From positions 1,240,001 to 1,304,000 of the forward strand of contig NZ_CP178208.1 of NCBI RefSeq assembly GCF_047219225.1: a DNA stretch of 64,000 nucleotides. Direction: 5' to 3'. The notes under the pieces were generated by a model. That model did not search any database. It had not been told where the DNA came from and was given only the letters and a program-made list of their open reading frames with translations. Of the stretch, positions 17,102 through 27,331 are shown piece after piece. This DNA comes from IMCC45349 sp047219225 (GTDB lineage: Bacteria > Bacteroidota > Bacteroidia > Flavobacteriales > Flavobacteriaceae). Every line of letters begins with the position of its first letter. Position 1 is the first letter of the stretch. A program made the position numbers and the translations under genes.

Positions 17102-20100
17102 ATGTCTTTAAAAAATATCTTTTCGTTTCTATTGATTGCCACTTTAGTTGTGTCATGTAAAAAAAAGACTGCTGAAACTGATAATCTATTCAAGTTTAAA
17201 AACTATGTAAGTTACGCTACTTCTGGTCGTGTTTCTATATTAAGCTCAATAGATATTGGATTTACAAAAGATGTAGAAGGTTGGATTGTCGATGAAGAAG
17301 TCCATGATAATTTATTATCTATTTCTCCAAAAGTAAACGGAAAGCTAATTGCAAAAAACTCAAGGTCTTTGATTTTTGTTCCTAGTGAACCACTTAAACC
17401 TGATACTGAATATGTAGTTACTGTTAAACTAAATGAAATCTACCCTTCTATCGATGACGCTTTTAAAGCATATACTTTTAAATTCAATACCATTAAACCA
17501 AACTTTACAGTTGTAACAAACAATTTACAATCATATAGCAAAAAATGGCAATACCTTGAAGGTATTATTAACCTATCTGATGCTACAAAACTAAAAGATG
17601 TAAAGACGCTTATTGAAGCTTCACAAAACAATAAAACCTTAAGTTTAAAATGGGATGAAACTAATACCTCAGCACGAAATTTTGAATTTAAAATAGATAG
17701 TATTCATCGTGAAATTGAAGATTCAGAAATTAAAGTTACTTGGAACGGAAAATCGATAAAAGCTAATAATAAAGGTGAAAACACGATTAAGATTCCTGGT
17801 ATCAATAACTTTTCTATTGTCAATGTAAATGTTATTCAATCACCTGAGCAACATTTATCTATTAACTTTTCTGATAAACTTAAAAAACAACAAAACTTTG
17901 ATGGCTTAGTATCTATTCAAAATGTAAAAAATCCAAAATTTATTGTTTCTGGAAATATCTTAAGAATTTATCCAGACACTCGTGTGGTTGGTAATGTGCA
18001 AGTGGACGTATTTCAAGGCATTAAAAACGACGAAGACTTTAAACTTAAAAAACCATTCTCTGAACTCATTTCTTTTGAAGAACTAAAACCACAGGTCAGA
18101 CTTATAACTGGTGCTGGTATTTTACCTAACTCGCAAGACTTAAAATTCAATTTTGAGGCAGTAAACTTAAAAGCTGTAGATGTTAGAATTATCAAGATTT
18201 TTGAAAATAATGTTTTACAATTTTTACAAGACAATGAATTAGGAAGTAATAGAGAACGTAGTATTAGACGTGTTGGTCGTCGCATCGCAAAAAAGACTAT
18301 TTCTCTTATTGATGACGCTTCTCAAAACACTGGTAAATGGAAAGCATACAGTTTAGACCTTTCTAAATTGTTTAATGCAGATGCTGGAGCCATTTATCGC
18401 ATAGAATTGAGTTACAAAAAAGCATACTCATTATATAATTGTGAAGCAAATGATACAAGCACAACCAATAGTGACGATGAATACTATTACGAAGACGATT
18501 ACTATTATGATGACTATGGTAACAACGACTACAGACAAAGCGAATTTGAAGATGAAGACTTACGCGAAGAAGAATATTGGGACAATGTAACCTATAGTTA
18601 TAAACGATATACTTATAACTGGAGACAACGCAACAATCCATGTCATAATGCATATTATAATCAAGATCGAGAGATTGCCACTAACTTAATTGGTTCTAAT
18701 CTTGGTGTCATTGCAAAACGAGGTAATAACAAGTCTTACTATTTTGCTGTAACAGACATTGTAACAACAAATCCAATTTCTGGAGCTACAGTAGAGTTAT
18801 TCAATTTTCAACAACAATCTATTGGAAAAACAAAAACCAACGAAGAAGGATTAACATTAATAGATGCAGATAACAATGCTTATTTTGCAGTAGTTTCTAA
18901 AGGGAACCAAACTAGTTACATAAAACTTAATGATGGAAATTCATTATCGCTAAGTAAGTTTGATGTCTCTGGAAAAACACTTCAACGCGGTTTAAAAGGC
19001 TATATCTATGGCGAACGTGGTGTATGGAGACCTGGAGATTCTTTACACTTAACTTTTATGCTCAATGATAACGCCAATAAGTTACCAAAAGAGCATCCTG
19101 TAAAAATGGAAGTAACCGATGCTACTGGTAAATTAGCATATAGAAATATTACTAGTAATGGTGTTAACAATTTCTACAGATTCTCTGTACCAACATCACC
19201 AGAGGATAAAACAGGAAATTGGAATGCGAAAGTATCTGTTGGTGGCGCAACATTTTATAAATCATTAAAAGTAGAAACAGTTAAACCAAACCGTTTAAAA
19301 CTAAAAATAGATTTTAAAGATAATGTGTTATCAAACACAAAACCATTACAAAATACGTTACAAGTAAACTGGTTACATGGTGCGCCTGCAAAAAATGTAA
19401 AAGCAGAAATAAAAGCAAAATTTTCTACAACATCAACAGGATTTAAAAATTACCCTAAGTACGTATTTAACGATCCAACGCGTTCTTTTGGAACCGAAGA
19501 AATAACCATTTTTGAAGGAAACGTAAATGCAGAAGGAACCGCAAACATTAATAAAAAACTAAATATTGGCACCAATGCTCCTGGAATGTTAAACGTATCG
19601 TTCCTAACAAGAGCATTCGAAAATGGAGGTGACTTCTCTATTGATGCCTTTAATAAAAAATATGCACCTTATAACTCATTTGTTGGATTGCGTTCTCCTA
19701 AAGAACGTGCTTATGGATCTTTTTATACTGACGAAGACCAAACATTTGATGTTATATTAGTAGATACTGAAGGAAAACCAATAAAACGTGATAACTTAGA
19801 AGTAAAAGTTTATAAAATAAATTGGCGTTGGTGGTGGAGCTCTTCTTACGATGATTTAGCTTCCTATCAATCTTCTAAATATCGTACACCTTTTTTAACT
19901 ACAAAAGTTAATACCAACAGTAAAGGAGAAGCAAGTTTTAAAGTAAATGTTCCAGATAATCAAAGTGGTCGTTACTTAATTAGAGTTTACGATTCTGTAA
20001 GTGGTCATGCAACAGGAAGAACAGCTTATTTTTATAGAAATTGGTGGAGACGTAGCTCTGGAAGTGATAAAGATGCAGCAAAAATGCTAGTATTTGCTTC

Positions 20101-22690
20101 AGATAAAGAAAAATACAACGTTGGTGAAGAGGCTAAAATAACATTTCCATCAGGAACTGAAGGGCGTGCTCTAATTAGTATTGAAAATGGTACAGAAGTA
20201 CTATCTACAAAATGGGTAAAAACAGAAAAAGGACAAACTACAACAAGCATTCCTATTACTAAAGAAATGACGCCAAATGTATTTGTAAACATTTCATTAT
20301 TGCAACCACATGCAGTTACTGAAAACGATTTGCCAATTCGATTATATGGTGTAATTCCTATTATGGTTGAAGACAAAAACACCATTCTAGAACCTCAAAT
20401 TGCAATGCCAGAAGTGTTGCGTCCAGAGCAAAACATAACTGTAAAAGTAAGCGAGAAAAATAACAAAGCTATGACTTATACAGTAGCTTTAGTAGATGAA
20501 GGCTTATTAGACTTAACACGTTTTAAAACACCAAATGGTTGGAAAGAATTTTATGCTCGCGAAGCTTTAGGTGTTAAAACTTGGGATATTTTCGATGACA
20601 TTATTGGGGCGTATACAGGAAGTGTAGATCAAGTATTTGAAATTGGAGGTGATGGAGCAGCATCACAAGGAAAAAAGAAAAAAGCCAATCGTTTCAAACC
20701 AGTTGTAAAGTTCTTAGGCCCTTTTCATCTTAATGCTGGTGAAACAAAAGCACACGATATTAAAATCCCAAAATACATTGGCTCCGTAAGAACAATGGTT
20801 GTTGCAGGAAATAATAAAAATGCAGCTTATGGTAGTGTAGACAAAACTACTCCAGTTAAAAAACCTTTAATGGTCTTAGCAACACTACCACGTAAACTAA
20901 GTCCAGGAGAAAAAGTAACGCTTCCTGTAACAGTTTTTGCGATGGAAGACAAAGTGAAAAATGTAAACTTAAGTTTAAAGTTAAGTGATGGTATTTCAAT
21001 TATAGGTAACAAAACACAAAGTCTATCCTTTGCAAAACCAGATGAACAAATGGCATATTTTGAATTGGATGTAACCAAAGCAAAAGGCATCAATACTGTT
21101 GAAGTAATTGCAAAAGGAAATGGAGAAACCGCATCTTATCAAGTAGAATTAGATGTCATAAATCCAAACCCTTATAGTTCAAAAGTTACAGATATTGTTT
21201 TAAACGAAAGCACCACAAAAACAATTGATTTTTCAACTTTTGGAGTTGATGGTACAAACAGTGCAGAGGTTGAATTTTCAACCCTACCTCCAATGGATTT
21301 TACTGGCAGATTACAATACTTAATTCGTTATCCTCATGGTTGTGTAGAGCAAACAACATCAAGTGTGTTTCCTCAATTGTTTTTAAGCGATATTTTCGAT
21401 TTAACTTTTGATAAAAAGAAAACAATAGAAGACAATGTAAAAGCAGCTATTAAAAAGTTAGCGCATTTCCAAAGACCTAATGGCGGCTTATCTTATTGGA
21501 GTGGACAGAGTAGTGTTAATGATTGGGGAACATCATATGCTGGTCACTTTATGGTTGAAGCCGAGAAAAAAGGATACGTATTACCGCTTACATTTAAATC
21601 TAATTGGATTATGTATCAACAATTAGCTGCTAAAAACTGGAGAGCTTCTTATAAAAATTACAGAAGTGATTTAGCACAAGCATATAGACTTTACACATTA
21701 GCTCTAGCTGGACATCCAGATTTAGCATCGATGAATAGACTTAAAGAATTTAGCGAATTAAGTAATGATTCTAAATGGCGATTAGCAGCTGCTTATGCAT
21801 TAGCTGGACAACCAGAAGCAGCAAAGTCAATTGCAAACTCTGCTAATATTGAATTTACATCTTATCGAAATGATTACCATACTTATGGTTCGGTAGATAG
21901 AAATAGAGCTATGGCTTTAGAAACTATGATCATTCTTGAAGATGCTCAAACAAGAAACATTGCAGAATATATTGCTAAAAGACTATCTTCTAACTCTTGG
22001 ATGAGCACACAATCTACGGCATACAGCCTATTAGCTATGGCAAAAATGGTAGATAAAAATGGAGGTAAAGAATTAAACCTTAACTATAAAATCAACAATG
22101 GCAGTGCAGTAGAAATAAACACAAAAAATGCTATTTCATCAAGAAACTTATCTATAAAAGATGGTACAAATACGATAGAAGTTTCCAATACTAAGAACAA
22201 TACCATTTATGCAAGAGTAATTACTTCTGGTAAGCTTCCTTTAGGTCAAGAAATTGCAGAACAACGTGGTTTAAATGTTTATGTAACTTATAAAGATAGT
22301 CAAGGCAATAAAATAGATATAAGCAAACTGCAACAAGGACAAGATTTTGTAGCCAATATAAAGGTTGTAAATCAAAAAAATGAAACTATAAATGATGTAG
22401 CATTAACTCAAATATTCCCTTCCGGATGGGAAATAGTAAACACACGCTTTACTGCATTTGGAGATGCTGCAACAAATCAAGCTGATTATACAGATATTAG
22501 AGATGATCGCGTAAATTTCTATTTCAATCTGGAAAGAAGCTCTAGATCTGGAAGTACAAAAACTTTCAATGTACTTCTTAACGCTTCCTATTTAGGTAAA
22601 TATTATTTACCTGGAACACAAGCAGAAGCGATGTATGATAATGACTATTTTGTAAGAACAAAAGGTCAGTGGATAGAAGTTAGTAAATAA
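17102..22690 (+). CDS. Alpha-2-macroglobulin family lipoprotein with intact thioester motif
   Basis: 1862 aa, in the range of bacterial alpha-2-macroglobulins. The lipobox 'LVVSC' puts Cys19 as the lipidated residue. MG-type beta domains follow, including the MG2 region ('GYIYGERGVWRPGDSLHLTF'). The thioester motif CVEQ is at residues 1414-1417 (in 'YPHGCVEQTTS'), then the alpha-helical thioester domain. Such proteins trap attacking proteases in the periplasm and are encoded with PBP1C in many bacteria, as here (pbpC at 23967). Unusual: a Tyr/Asp/Glu-rich stretch at about residues 459-500 between MG domains. Confidence 0.95.
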   Translation: MSLKNIFSFLLIATLVVSCKKKTAETDNLFKFKNYVSYATSGRVSILSSIDIGFTKDVEGWIVDEEVHDNLLSISPKVNGKLIAKNSRSLIFVPSEPLKPDTEYVVTVKLNEIYPSIDDAFKAYTFKFNTIKPNFTVVTNNLQSYSKKWQYLEGIINLSDATKLKDVKTLIEASQNNKTLSLKWDETNTSARNFEFKIDSIHREIEDSEIKVTWNGKSIKANNKGENTIKIPGINNFSIVNVNVIQSPEQHLSINFSDKLKKQQNFDGLVSIQNVKNPKFIVSGNILRIYPDTRVVGNVQVDVFQGIKNDEDFKLKKPFSELISFEELKPQVRLITGAGILPNSQDLKFNFEAVNLKAVDVRIIKIFENNVLQFLQDNELGSNRERSIRRVGRRIAKKTISLIDDASQNTGKWKAYSLDLSKLFNADAGAIYRIELSYKKAYSLYNCEANDTSTTNSDDEYYYEDDYYYDDYGNNDYRQSEFEDEDLREEEYWDNVTYSYKRYTYNWRQRNNPCHNAYYNQDREIATNLIGSNLGVIAKRGNNKSYYFAVTDIVTTNPISGATVELFNFQQQSIGKTKTNEEGLTLIDADNNAYFAVVSKGNQTSYIKLNDGNSLSLSKFDVSGKTLQRGLKGYIYGERGVWRPGDSLHLTFMLNDNANKLPKEHPVKMEVTDATGKLAYRNITSNGVNNFYRFSVPTSPEDKTGNWNAKVSVGGATFYKSLKVETVKPNRLKLKIDFKDNVLSNTKPLQNTLQVNWLHGAPAKNVKAEIKAKFSTTSTGFKNYPKYVFNDPTRSFGTEEITIFEGNVNAEGTANINKKLNIGTNAPGMLNVSFLTRAFENGGDFSIDAFNKKYAPYNSFVGLRSPKERAYGSFYTDEDQTFDVILVDTEGKPIKRDNLEVKVYKINWRWWWSSSYDDLASYQSSKYRTPFLTTKVNTNSKGEASFKVNVPDNQSGRYLIRVYDSVSGHATGRTAYFYRNWWRRSSGSDKDAAKMLVFASDKEKYNVGEEAKITFPSGTEGRALISIENGTEVLSTKWVKTEKGQTTTSIPITKEMTPNVFVNISLLQPHAVTENDLPIRLYGVIPIMVEDKNTILEPQIAMPEVLRPEQNITVKVSEKNNKAMTYTVALVDEGLLDLTRFKTPNGWKEFYAREALGVKTWDIFDDIIGAYTGSVDQVFEIGGDGAASQGKKKKANRFKPVVKFLGPFHLNAGETKAHDIKIPKYIGSVRTMVVAGNNKNAAYGSVDKTTPVKKPLMVLATLPRKLSPGEKVTLPVTVFAMEDKVKNVNLSLKLSDGISIIGNKTQSLSFAKPDEQMAYFELDVTKAKGINTVEVIAKGNGETASYQVELDVINPNPYSSKVTDIVLNESTTKTIDFSTFGVDGTNSAEVEFSTLPPMDFTGRLQYLIRYPHGCVEQTTSSVFPQLFLSDIFDLTFDKKKTIEDNVKAAIKKLAHFQRPNGGLSYWSGQSSVNDWGTSYAGHFMVEAEKKGYVLPLTFKSNWIMYQQLAAKNWRASYKNYRSDLAQAYRLYTLALAGHPDLASMNRLKEFSELSNDSKWRLAAAYALAGQPEAAKSIANSANIEFTSYRNDYHTYGSVDRNRAMALETMIILEDAQTRNIAEYIAKRLSSNSWMSTQSTAYSLLAMAKMVDKNGGKELNLNYKINNGSAVEINTKNAISSRNLSIKDGTNTIEVSNTKNNTIYARVITSGKLPLGQEIAEQRGLNVYVTYKDSQGNKIDISKLQQGQDFVANIKVVNQKNETINDVALTQIFPSGWEIVNTRFTAFGDAATNQADYTDIRDDRVNFYFNLERSSRSGSTKTFNVLLNASYLGKYYLPGTQAEAMYDNDYFVRTKGQWIEVSK

Positions 22691-22695
22691 CAAAA

Positions 22696-22763
22696 AATAG
22701 TCTGTTCGCAATTGATGCGCTAAAAATCTTTAACAAGTTCGAATCTTTTTCGAACAGGCTTTT
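22696..22763 (+). terminator. Possible attenuator: two mutually exclusive hairpins
   Basis: CTGTTCG (22702-22708) can pair with CGAACAG (22751-22757), followed by a T-rich stretch. The same CGAAC is alternatively the 3' arm of a compact hairpin with GTTCGA (22737-22742). It lies between the macroglobulin stop and the SH3-protein start and may tune downstream expression. Structure by eye only. Confidence 0.35.
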
Positions 22764-22778
22764 AACACCTCAAACATT

Positions 22779-23675
22779 ATGAAAAATTTAGTAAGTATAA
22801 TATTAGTATTTGTAGCTTTTGGATATGCTACAGCACAGGACATTCAATATGTAAATGCCGAAAATGGGTTATCGATAAGAGAAAAACCAAATCGTGGAGC
22901 TATGAGATTAGCTTTATTAGATTATGGAACCGTTCTAGAAATTGTTGAACACACCAATTTAAAATTGGATGTCATGAATAATGGCGAAAAACTAACTGGA
23001 GAATGGGTAAAAGTAAGAAGTCTGGATGCTTATGACACTTTTGAAGGTTATGTTTTCAACGGTTTTTTAACTCAAGAAAAGCTAGAAAAAAGATTTAAAA
23101 CTAAGTATAATGAGTTTACAGTAACTATAGATGGTTTATCCGAAAAAGAAACTGTAAAAGATGAAGCAAACCCTGAATTTAATGACGTATTAATATACAA
23201 ACTAAAAGATGGTGAATCTTTAGAAGGAAAAACAGTTAAAGTAAAGCATCATCAAGAATTTAGAAGCATTGAAGTATTTCAAAAGCATGAAAATAGCATC
23301 GCCATTTCTGATGACAATTCACATTGCGACATGATCAATTGGCAACATTATTATTCAAGCTGGAAACCTCTAAAAAAAGTAACAAGTAATCATAGATTTA
23401 AAGTGATACCTGTTACAAAAAAAGAAGCGAATCGATTTATTGAAATAGATATCGAAGAGTTAAAAACAGTTGTTAATGATGAATGTGGTGAATCTTGGAG
23501 TGCATCTATAGAAAACATAGAATCTTTAAATGATTACCCAGTAAGTGTAAAAGTTAGCAAACAATATTTACGTGTACTTATGACAGATATTGATGGTTTT
23601 AAAACAGAAAAAATTATCATCTTTGAAGTACCAATAAGTAATACACTAAATCAAGATTCTTATGCAAAACTTTAA
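22779..23675 (+). CDS. Secreted SH3-domain-like protein of the macroglobulin/PBP1C operon
   Basis: 298 aa. The Sec signal ends in 'GYATAQ'. Residues about 22-105 form a bacterial SH3-like module: 'YVNAENGLSIREKPN', 'LALLDYGTVLEIVEHT', 'WVKVRSLDAYDTFEGYVFNGFL'. SH3b domains commonly bind peptidoglycan stems, fitting the neighbourhood of PBP1C. The C-terminal two thirds are not recognised. Its stop overlaps the next gene by 14 nt, so the genes are translationally coupled. Confidence 0.8.
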   Translation: MKNLVSIILVFVAFGYATAQDIQYVNAENGLSIREKPNRGAMRLALLDYGTVLEIVEHTNLKLDVMNNGEKLTGEWVKVRSLDAYDTFEGYVFNGFLTQEKLEKRFKTKYNEFTVTIDGLSEKETVKDEANPEFNDVLIYKLKDGESLEGKTVKVKHHQEFRSIEVFQKHENSIAISDDNSHCDMINWQHYYSSWKPLKKVTSNHRFKVIPVTKKEANRFIEIDIEELKTVVNDECGESWSASIENIESLNDYPVSVKVSKQYLRVLMTDIDGFKTEKIIIFEVPISNTLNQDSYAKL

Positions 23676-23970
23676 ACCATACTACGCAGTAATTTTTACA
23701 TCAACGCTCACTAATGACACCGAAGGCTATAGTGAAATGGGACAAAAAATGGTAGAATTAGCAAAAAAACAAAAAGGTTTTTTGGGTATTAACAGTGCTA
23801 GAGACGAAGTAGGAATTACTGTGAGTTATTGGGAAAGTTTAGAAGCTATAAAAGCCTGGAAACAAAACTCTGAGCATATCATTGCACAACAAAAAGGACA
23901 CAACCAATGGTATAGTTGGTACAATACTAGAATTTGCAAAGTAGAGCGTGAATACGAATTTAAAATTTGA
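23662..23970 (+). CDS. Antibiotic biosynthesis monooxygenase (ABM) domain protein
   Basis: 102 aa, a single dimeric alpha+beta-barrel (ferredoxin-like) domain. 'YYAVIFTSTLTND', 'KQKGFLGINSARDEVGITVSYWESLEAIKAWKQ' (family core) and 'WYSWYNTRICKVEREY' match the ABM family in composition and order. It starts inside the end of the SH3-protein gene and its TGA overlaps the TTG start of pbpC. Function in this setting is unknown; it is probably a passenger in the operon. Confidence 0.85.
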   Translation: MQNFKPYYAVIFTSTLTNDTEGYSEMGQKMVELAKKQKGFLGINSARDEVGITVSYWESLEAIKAWKQNSEHIIAQQKGHNQWYSWYNTRICKVEREYEFKI

Positions 23971-26318
23971 AAAAAATAATAAGCTATATAAAAAGAAACA
24001 AGATTAAATCAGCAGTATTATGCATGCTGTTGATAGCTTATTATTTCTGTTTACCAAAACAGCTTTTTACAGATCCAACAGCTACTGTAATAGAAAGTGA
24101 TAAAGGGGATTTATTAGGTGCATATATTGCTAAGGATGGTCAATGGCGATTTCCTCATAATGATAGTGTTCCAGATAAATTTAAAGAATGTATCATCCTA
24201 TTTGAAGATGAATACTTCTACAAGCATCCTGGATTTAACCCAATATCTATCGTAAAAGCACTCAGAGACAATATCAGCTCTGGAGAAGTAAAACGTGGTG
24301 GTAGCACACTTACGCAACAAACTATTCGCTTATCACGAAAAGGACAAGCAAGAACATATTTCGAAAAATTAAAAGAAATTATTCTAGCCACACGCTTAGA
24401 GTTCAGACATTCTAAAGAAGATATTCTAGCATTCTATACTAGCAATGCGCCTTTTGGAGGTAATGTAGTTGGCTTAGACGCTGCTTCTTGGCGCTATTTT
24501 AATAGAAGTGCAAACGATTTGTCTTGGGCTGAAAGTGCAACTTTAGCAGTATTGCCAAATGCACCAAGTTTAATTTACCCTGGAAAAAACCAAGAGCGCT
24601 TATTAAAAAAAAGAAATACATTACTAAAAAAATTATTTGAAAAAGGACTCATTGACGAACTCACCTATGAGCTTTCCATATTAGAAACATTACCACAAAA
24701 ACCCTATCCTTTACCTCAATTAACACCTCACTTACTACAAAACATCGCCAAAACTCATTATGGTAAACGTATAAAAACAACTATTAAAACGAACATACAA
24801 GAACAGGCAAATACAATAGTTAAAAACCATTATTATCAATTACGCCAAAACGAAATTCACAATATAGCTGTATTAGTTTTAGATGTAAATACACGAAAAG
24901 TAGTGTCGTATATTGGAAACTCGCCTACTGATAAAGCACATCAAAATGCTGTAAACATTATTAATAAACCTCGTAGTACAGGAAGTGTTTTTAAACCATT
25001 TTTATACGCAGCCATGTTAGATGCTGGCGATTTATTACCAAATACTTTAGTGCCTGATGTACCAAGCCAATTTGGAAGTTATAATCCGCAAAATTATAAC
25101 AAAGATTTTGATGGCGCAGTTACTGCAAAACGCGCTTTAGCACGTTCGCTTAATGTGCCTTCAGTAAAACTGTTACAGCAGTTTGGTTTAGATAGGTTTT
25201 ACCATTATCTCAAGCAATTAGAGTTAAAAGACATAAAATATAATGCCAATCATTATGGTTTATCCTTAATTCTTGGTGGCGCAGAAAGCAACCTTTGGGA
25301 TTTATGTAAAAGTTATGCAGCTATGGCAGGAACTTTAAATCACTTTAATGCGCATTCAAGTCAATACTACACTAACGAATTTTTAGAGCCAACATTTTTA
25401 GATAGTAAAGAGATAGATTTTGGTGAGTTAACCAGCGAAAAAACAGTATTCGATGCTGCCTCTATTTATTTGACTTTTGAAAGTATGAAAGAGGTAAACA
25501 GACCAGAAGGTGATGAGAATTGGCAGTTTTTTGACTCTTCTAAACAAATAGCTTGGAAAACAGGAACCAGTTTTGGGTTTCGTGATGCTTGGGCTATTGG
25601 TGTTACCAAAGATTATGTTGTTGGTGTTTGGGTTGGAAATGCAGATGGTGAAGGAAGACCTGGATTAGTTGGTGTACAAACTGCTGCTCCAATTTTATTT
25701 GATGTTTTTGATATCTTACCAAATAGTGAATGGTTTAGTAAGCCTTTTGACGAAATGCAAGAAGTAAAAATCTGCTCTAAAAGTGGTTACAGAGCATCTC
25801 CTATTTGTGATGAAACTTCAAATCAATTTATTCAAATTAGTGGTTTAAAAACCAAAGCATGTCCTTATCATGTATTAGTACATTTAGATAAAACAGAACA
25901 ATATCAAGTCAATTCTTCATGTGAGTCACTATCTAATATTAAGAACACATCATGGTTTGTTTTACCTCCTTTAATGGAGTTTTATTACAAGTCAAAAAAT
26001 CCATTTTATAAATCGCTGCCTCCATATAGAAATGATTGTTTAGAAGAAGGAAGCGTAACCATGCAATTCATTTATCCAAAACAAGCTGGGAAGTTTTTTT
26101 TACCAAAAGATTTTGATGGAGAAACACAAGAATTGGTTTTTAAACTAGCACACTCAAAACCTGAAACAACAGTATTTTGGTATATAGACGATACTTTTAT
26201 TGGAAGCACTAAAGCCATACATGATTTAGCAGTTATCCCAACAATAGGTAAACATACTATTACTGTAGTTGATGAATTTGGTAATGAAGCAAAACGTGCT
26301 ATTGAAATTTCGGAATAA
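23967..26318 (+). CDS. pbpC: Penicillin-binding protein 1C (bifunctional glycosyltransferase/transpeptidase)
   Basis: 783 aa, the PBP1C length. It begins with TTG overlapping the previous stop (TTGA); no nearer ATG fits. A membrane anchor (about 13-28) is followed by a GT51 glycosyltransferase domain with 'LFEDEYFYKHPGFNP' and 'RGGSTLTQQTIRL'. The transpeptidase domain has SVFK (Ser340, Lys343) and KTG (Lys531, in 'WKTGTSFGFRDAW'). A C-terminal PBP1C-specific beta domain covers about 690-783. It polymerises peptidoglycan. Pairing with an alpha-2-macroglobulin suggests repair or protection of the wall during protease attack. Confidence 0.95.
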   Translation: MKKIISYIKRNKIKSAVLCMLLIAYYFCLPKQLFTDPTATVIESDKGDLLGAYIAKDGQWRFPHNDSVPDKFKECIILFEDEYFYKHPGFNPISIVKALRDNISSGEVKRGGSTLTQQTIRLSRKGQARTYFEKLKEIILATRLEFRHSKEDILAFYTSNAPFGGNVVGLDAASWRYFNRSANDLSWAESATLAVLPNAPSLIYPGKNQERLLKKRNTLLKKLFEKGLIDELTYELSILETLPQKPYPLPQLTPHLLQNIAKTHYGKRIKTTIKTNIQEQANTIVKNHYYQLRQNEIHNIAVLVLDVNTRKVVSYIGNSPTDKAHQNAVNIINKPRSTGSVFKPFLYAAMLDAGDLLPNTLVPDVPSQFGSYNPQNYNKDFDGAVTAKRALARSLNVPSVKLLQQFGLDRFYHYLKQLELKDIKYNANHYGLSLILGGAESNLWDLCKSYAAMAGTLNHFNAHSSQYYTNEFLEPTFLDSKEIDFGELTSEKTVFDAASIYLTFESMKEVNRPEGDENWQFFDSSKQIAWKTGTSFGFRDAWAIGVTKDYVVGVWVGNADGEGRPGLVGVQTAAPILFDVFDILPNSEWFSKPFDEMQEVKICSKSGYRASPICDETSNQFIQISGLKTKACPYHVLVHLDKTEQYQVNSSCESLSNIKNTSWFVLPPLMEFYYKSKNPFYKSLPPYRNDCLEEGSVTMQFIYPKQAGKFFLPKDFDGETQELVFKLAHSKPETTVFWYIDDTFIGSTKAIHDLAVIPTIGKHTITVVDEFGNEAKRAIEISE

Positions 26319-26353
26319 TTAATTATATTTAGTTATCTCAAAAACAACCACTT

Positions 26354-27292
26354 ATGCCTGCATTTCCTAAACCAAACTTTGTTTATAACTTTAATCTTAA
26401 TTCTGAGTTACAGCATCTTTTAAGTCACAAAACTACACGTCAAATTCCTGATAAATCTGATAACAAATTATTAATCGCTACTTGGAATGTAGCAAACCTT
26501 GGACTACAAGATAGATGGAATGAACATTATAAACTTATAGCAGAAATTATTAGTTGGTTCGACGTCATTGCTATTCAAGAAACCAATGACAACTTAATTG
26601 GACTTAATAATATTGAACTAGAATTACCTAATTATTATGATGTTGTCTTTTCGGATAAAGGTGGAAATAATGAACGCTCAGTCTTTATCTTTAATAATGA
26701 AAAAGTGAACTTATTACAGTTAATTGGTGAAATTGCAATTCCTCCAAAAGACTATCATCATATTAAATTAAAAGATGTAGATTCAAAATTTAAAGGATTT
26801 GACCGCAACCCTTACCTATGCTCATTCGAGTGGAATAATGAGAAATTAATATTTATTACTGTACATTCTTTTTTTGGTAGTGAAGCTAAAGTTGATATTG
26901 AACGTAGAGCTTTAGAAGCCTATGCTATTTCTAGGTATGCCGATTTAAGAAAAAATTCTAAATATGCTTTTTCAAAAAACATAATAACCATGGGTGACTT
27001 TAATATTCCTAAAGTTGAAAAAGGCGATCAAACCTATGATGCCTTAATGAAACGTGGTTTAAAACTACCTGAACACTCAACTCAAATCTACTCAAACATT
27101 AATAATGATAAGCAATACGATCAAATAGCTTTTTTACCAGATTTAAAATCTAAAATCAAAGCTCATGGTGTTTTTGATTTTGATAATGTATTGTTTCCAG
27201 ATTTGTGGCAAACTAGCGTTTCCAATTTTAAAAAATATATGAAATACTATATCTCTGATCATAGACCAATGTGGATTGAGCTAGAATTATAA
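26354..27292 (+). CDS. Endonuclease/exonuclease/phosphatase family protein
   Basis: 312 aa, no signal peptide. Motifs of the family in order: 'IATWNVANL' (Asn), 'VIAIQETND' (metal-binding Glu), 'ITVHSFFG', 'ITMGDFNIP' (Asp/Asn) and 'YISDHRPMWIEL' (catalytic Asp-His). The fold is shared by nucleases and phosphoesterases; the substrate cannot be told. 35 nt after pbpC, so perhaps in the same transcript. A hairpin terminator follows immediately. Confidence 0.88.
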   Translation: MPAFPKPNFVYNFNLNSELQHLLSHKTTRQIPDKSDNKLLIATWNVANLGLQDRWNEHYKLIAEIISWFDVIAIQETNDNLIGLNNIELELPNYYDVVFSDKGGNNERSVFIFNNEKVNLLQLIGEIAIPPKDYHHIKLKDVDSKFKGFDRNPYLCSFEWNNEKLIFITVHSFFGSEAKVDIERRALEAYAISRYADLRKNSKYAFSKNIITMGDFNIPKVEKGDQTYDALMKRGLKLPEHSTQIYSNINNDKQYDQIAFLPDLKSKIKAHGVFDFDNVLFPDLWQTSVSNFKKYMKYYISDHRPMWIELEL

Positions 27293-27321
27293 AAAGAGCC
27301 ACAGTTAAAACTGTGACTCTT
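27293..27321. terminator. Bidirectional intrinsic terminator
   Basis: AAGAG-ACAGTT pairs with AACTGT-CTCTT across a 2-4 nt loop. It lies between convergent genes ending at 27292 (+) and 27332 (-). Confidence 0.75.
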
Positions 27322-27331
27322 AAACCTAATC

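Noticed and set aside
18372..18653. Antisense open frame rich in His and Tyr inside the macroglobulin gene
   Set aside because: A shadow of the acidic Tyr/Asp-rich stretch on the other strand; no start context.
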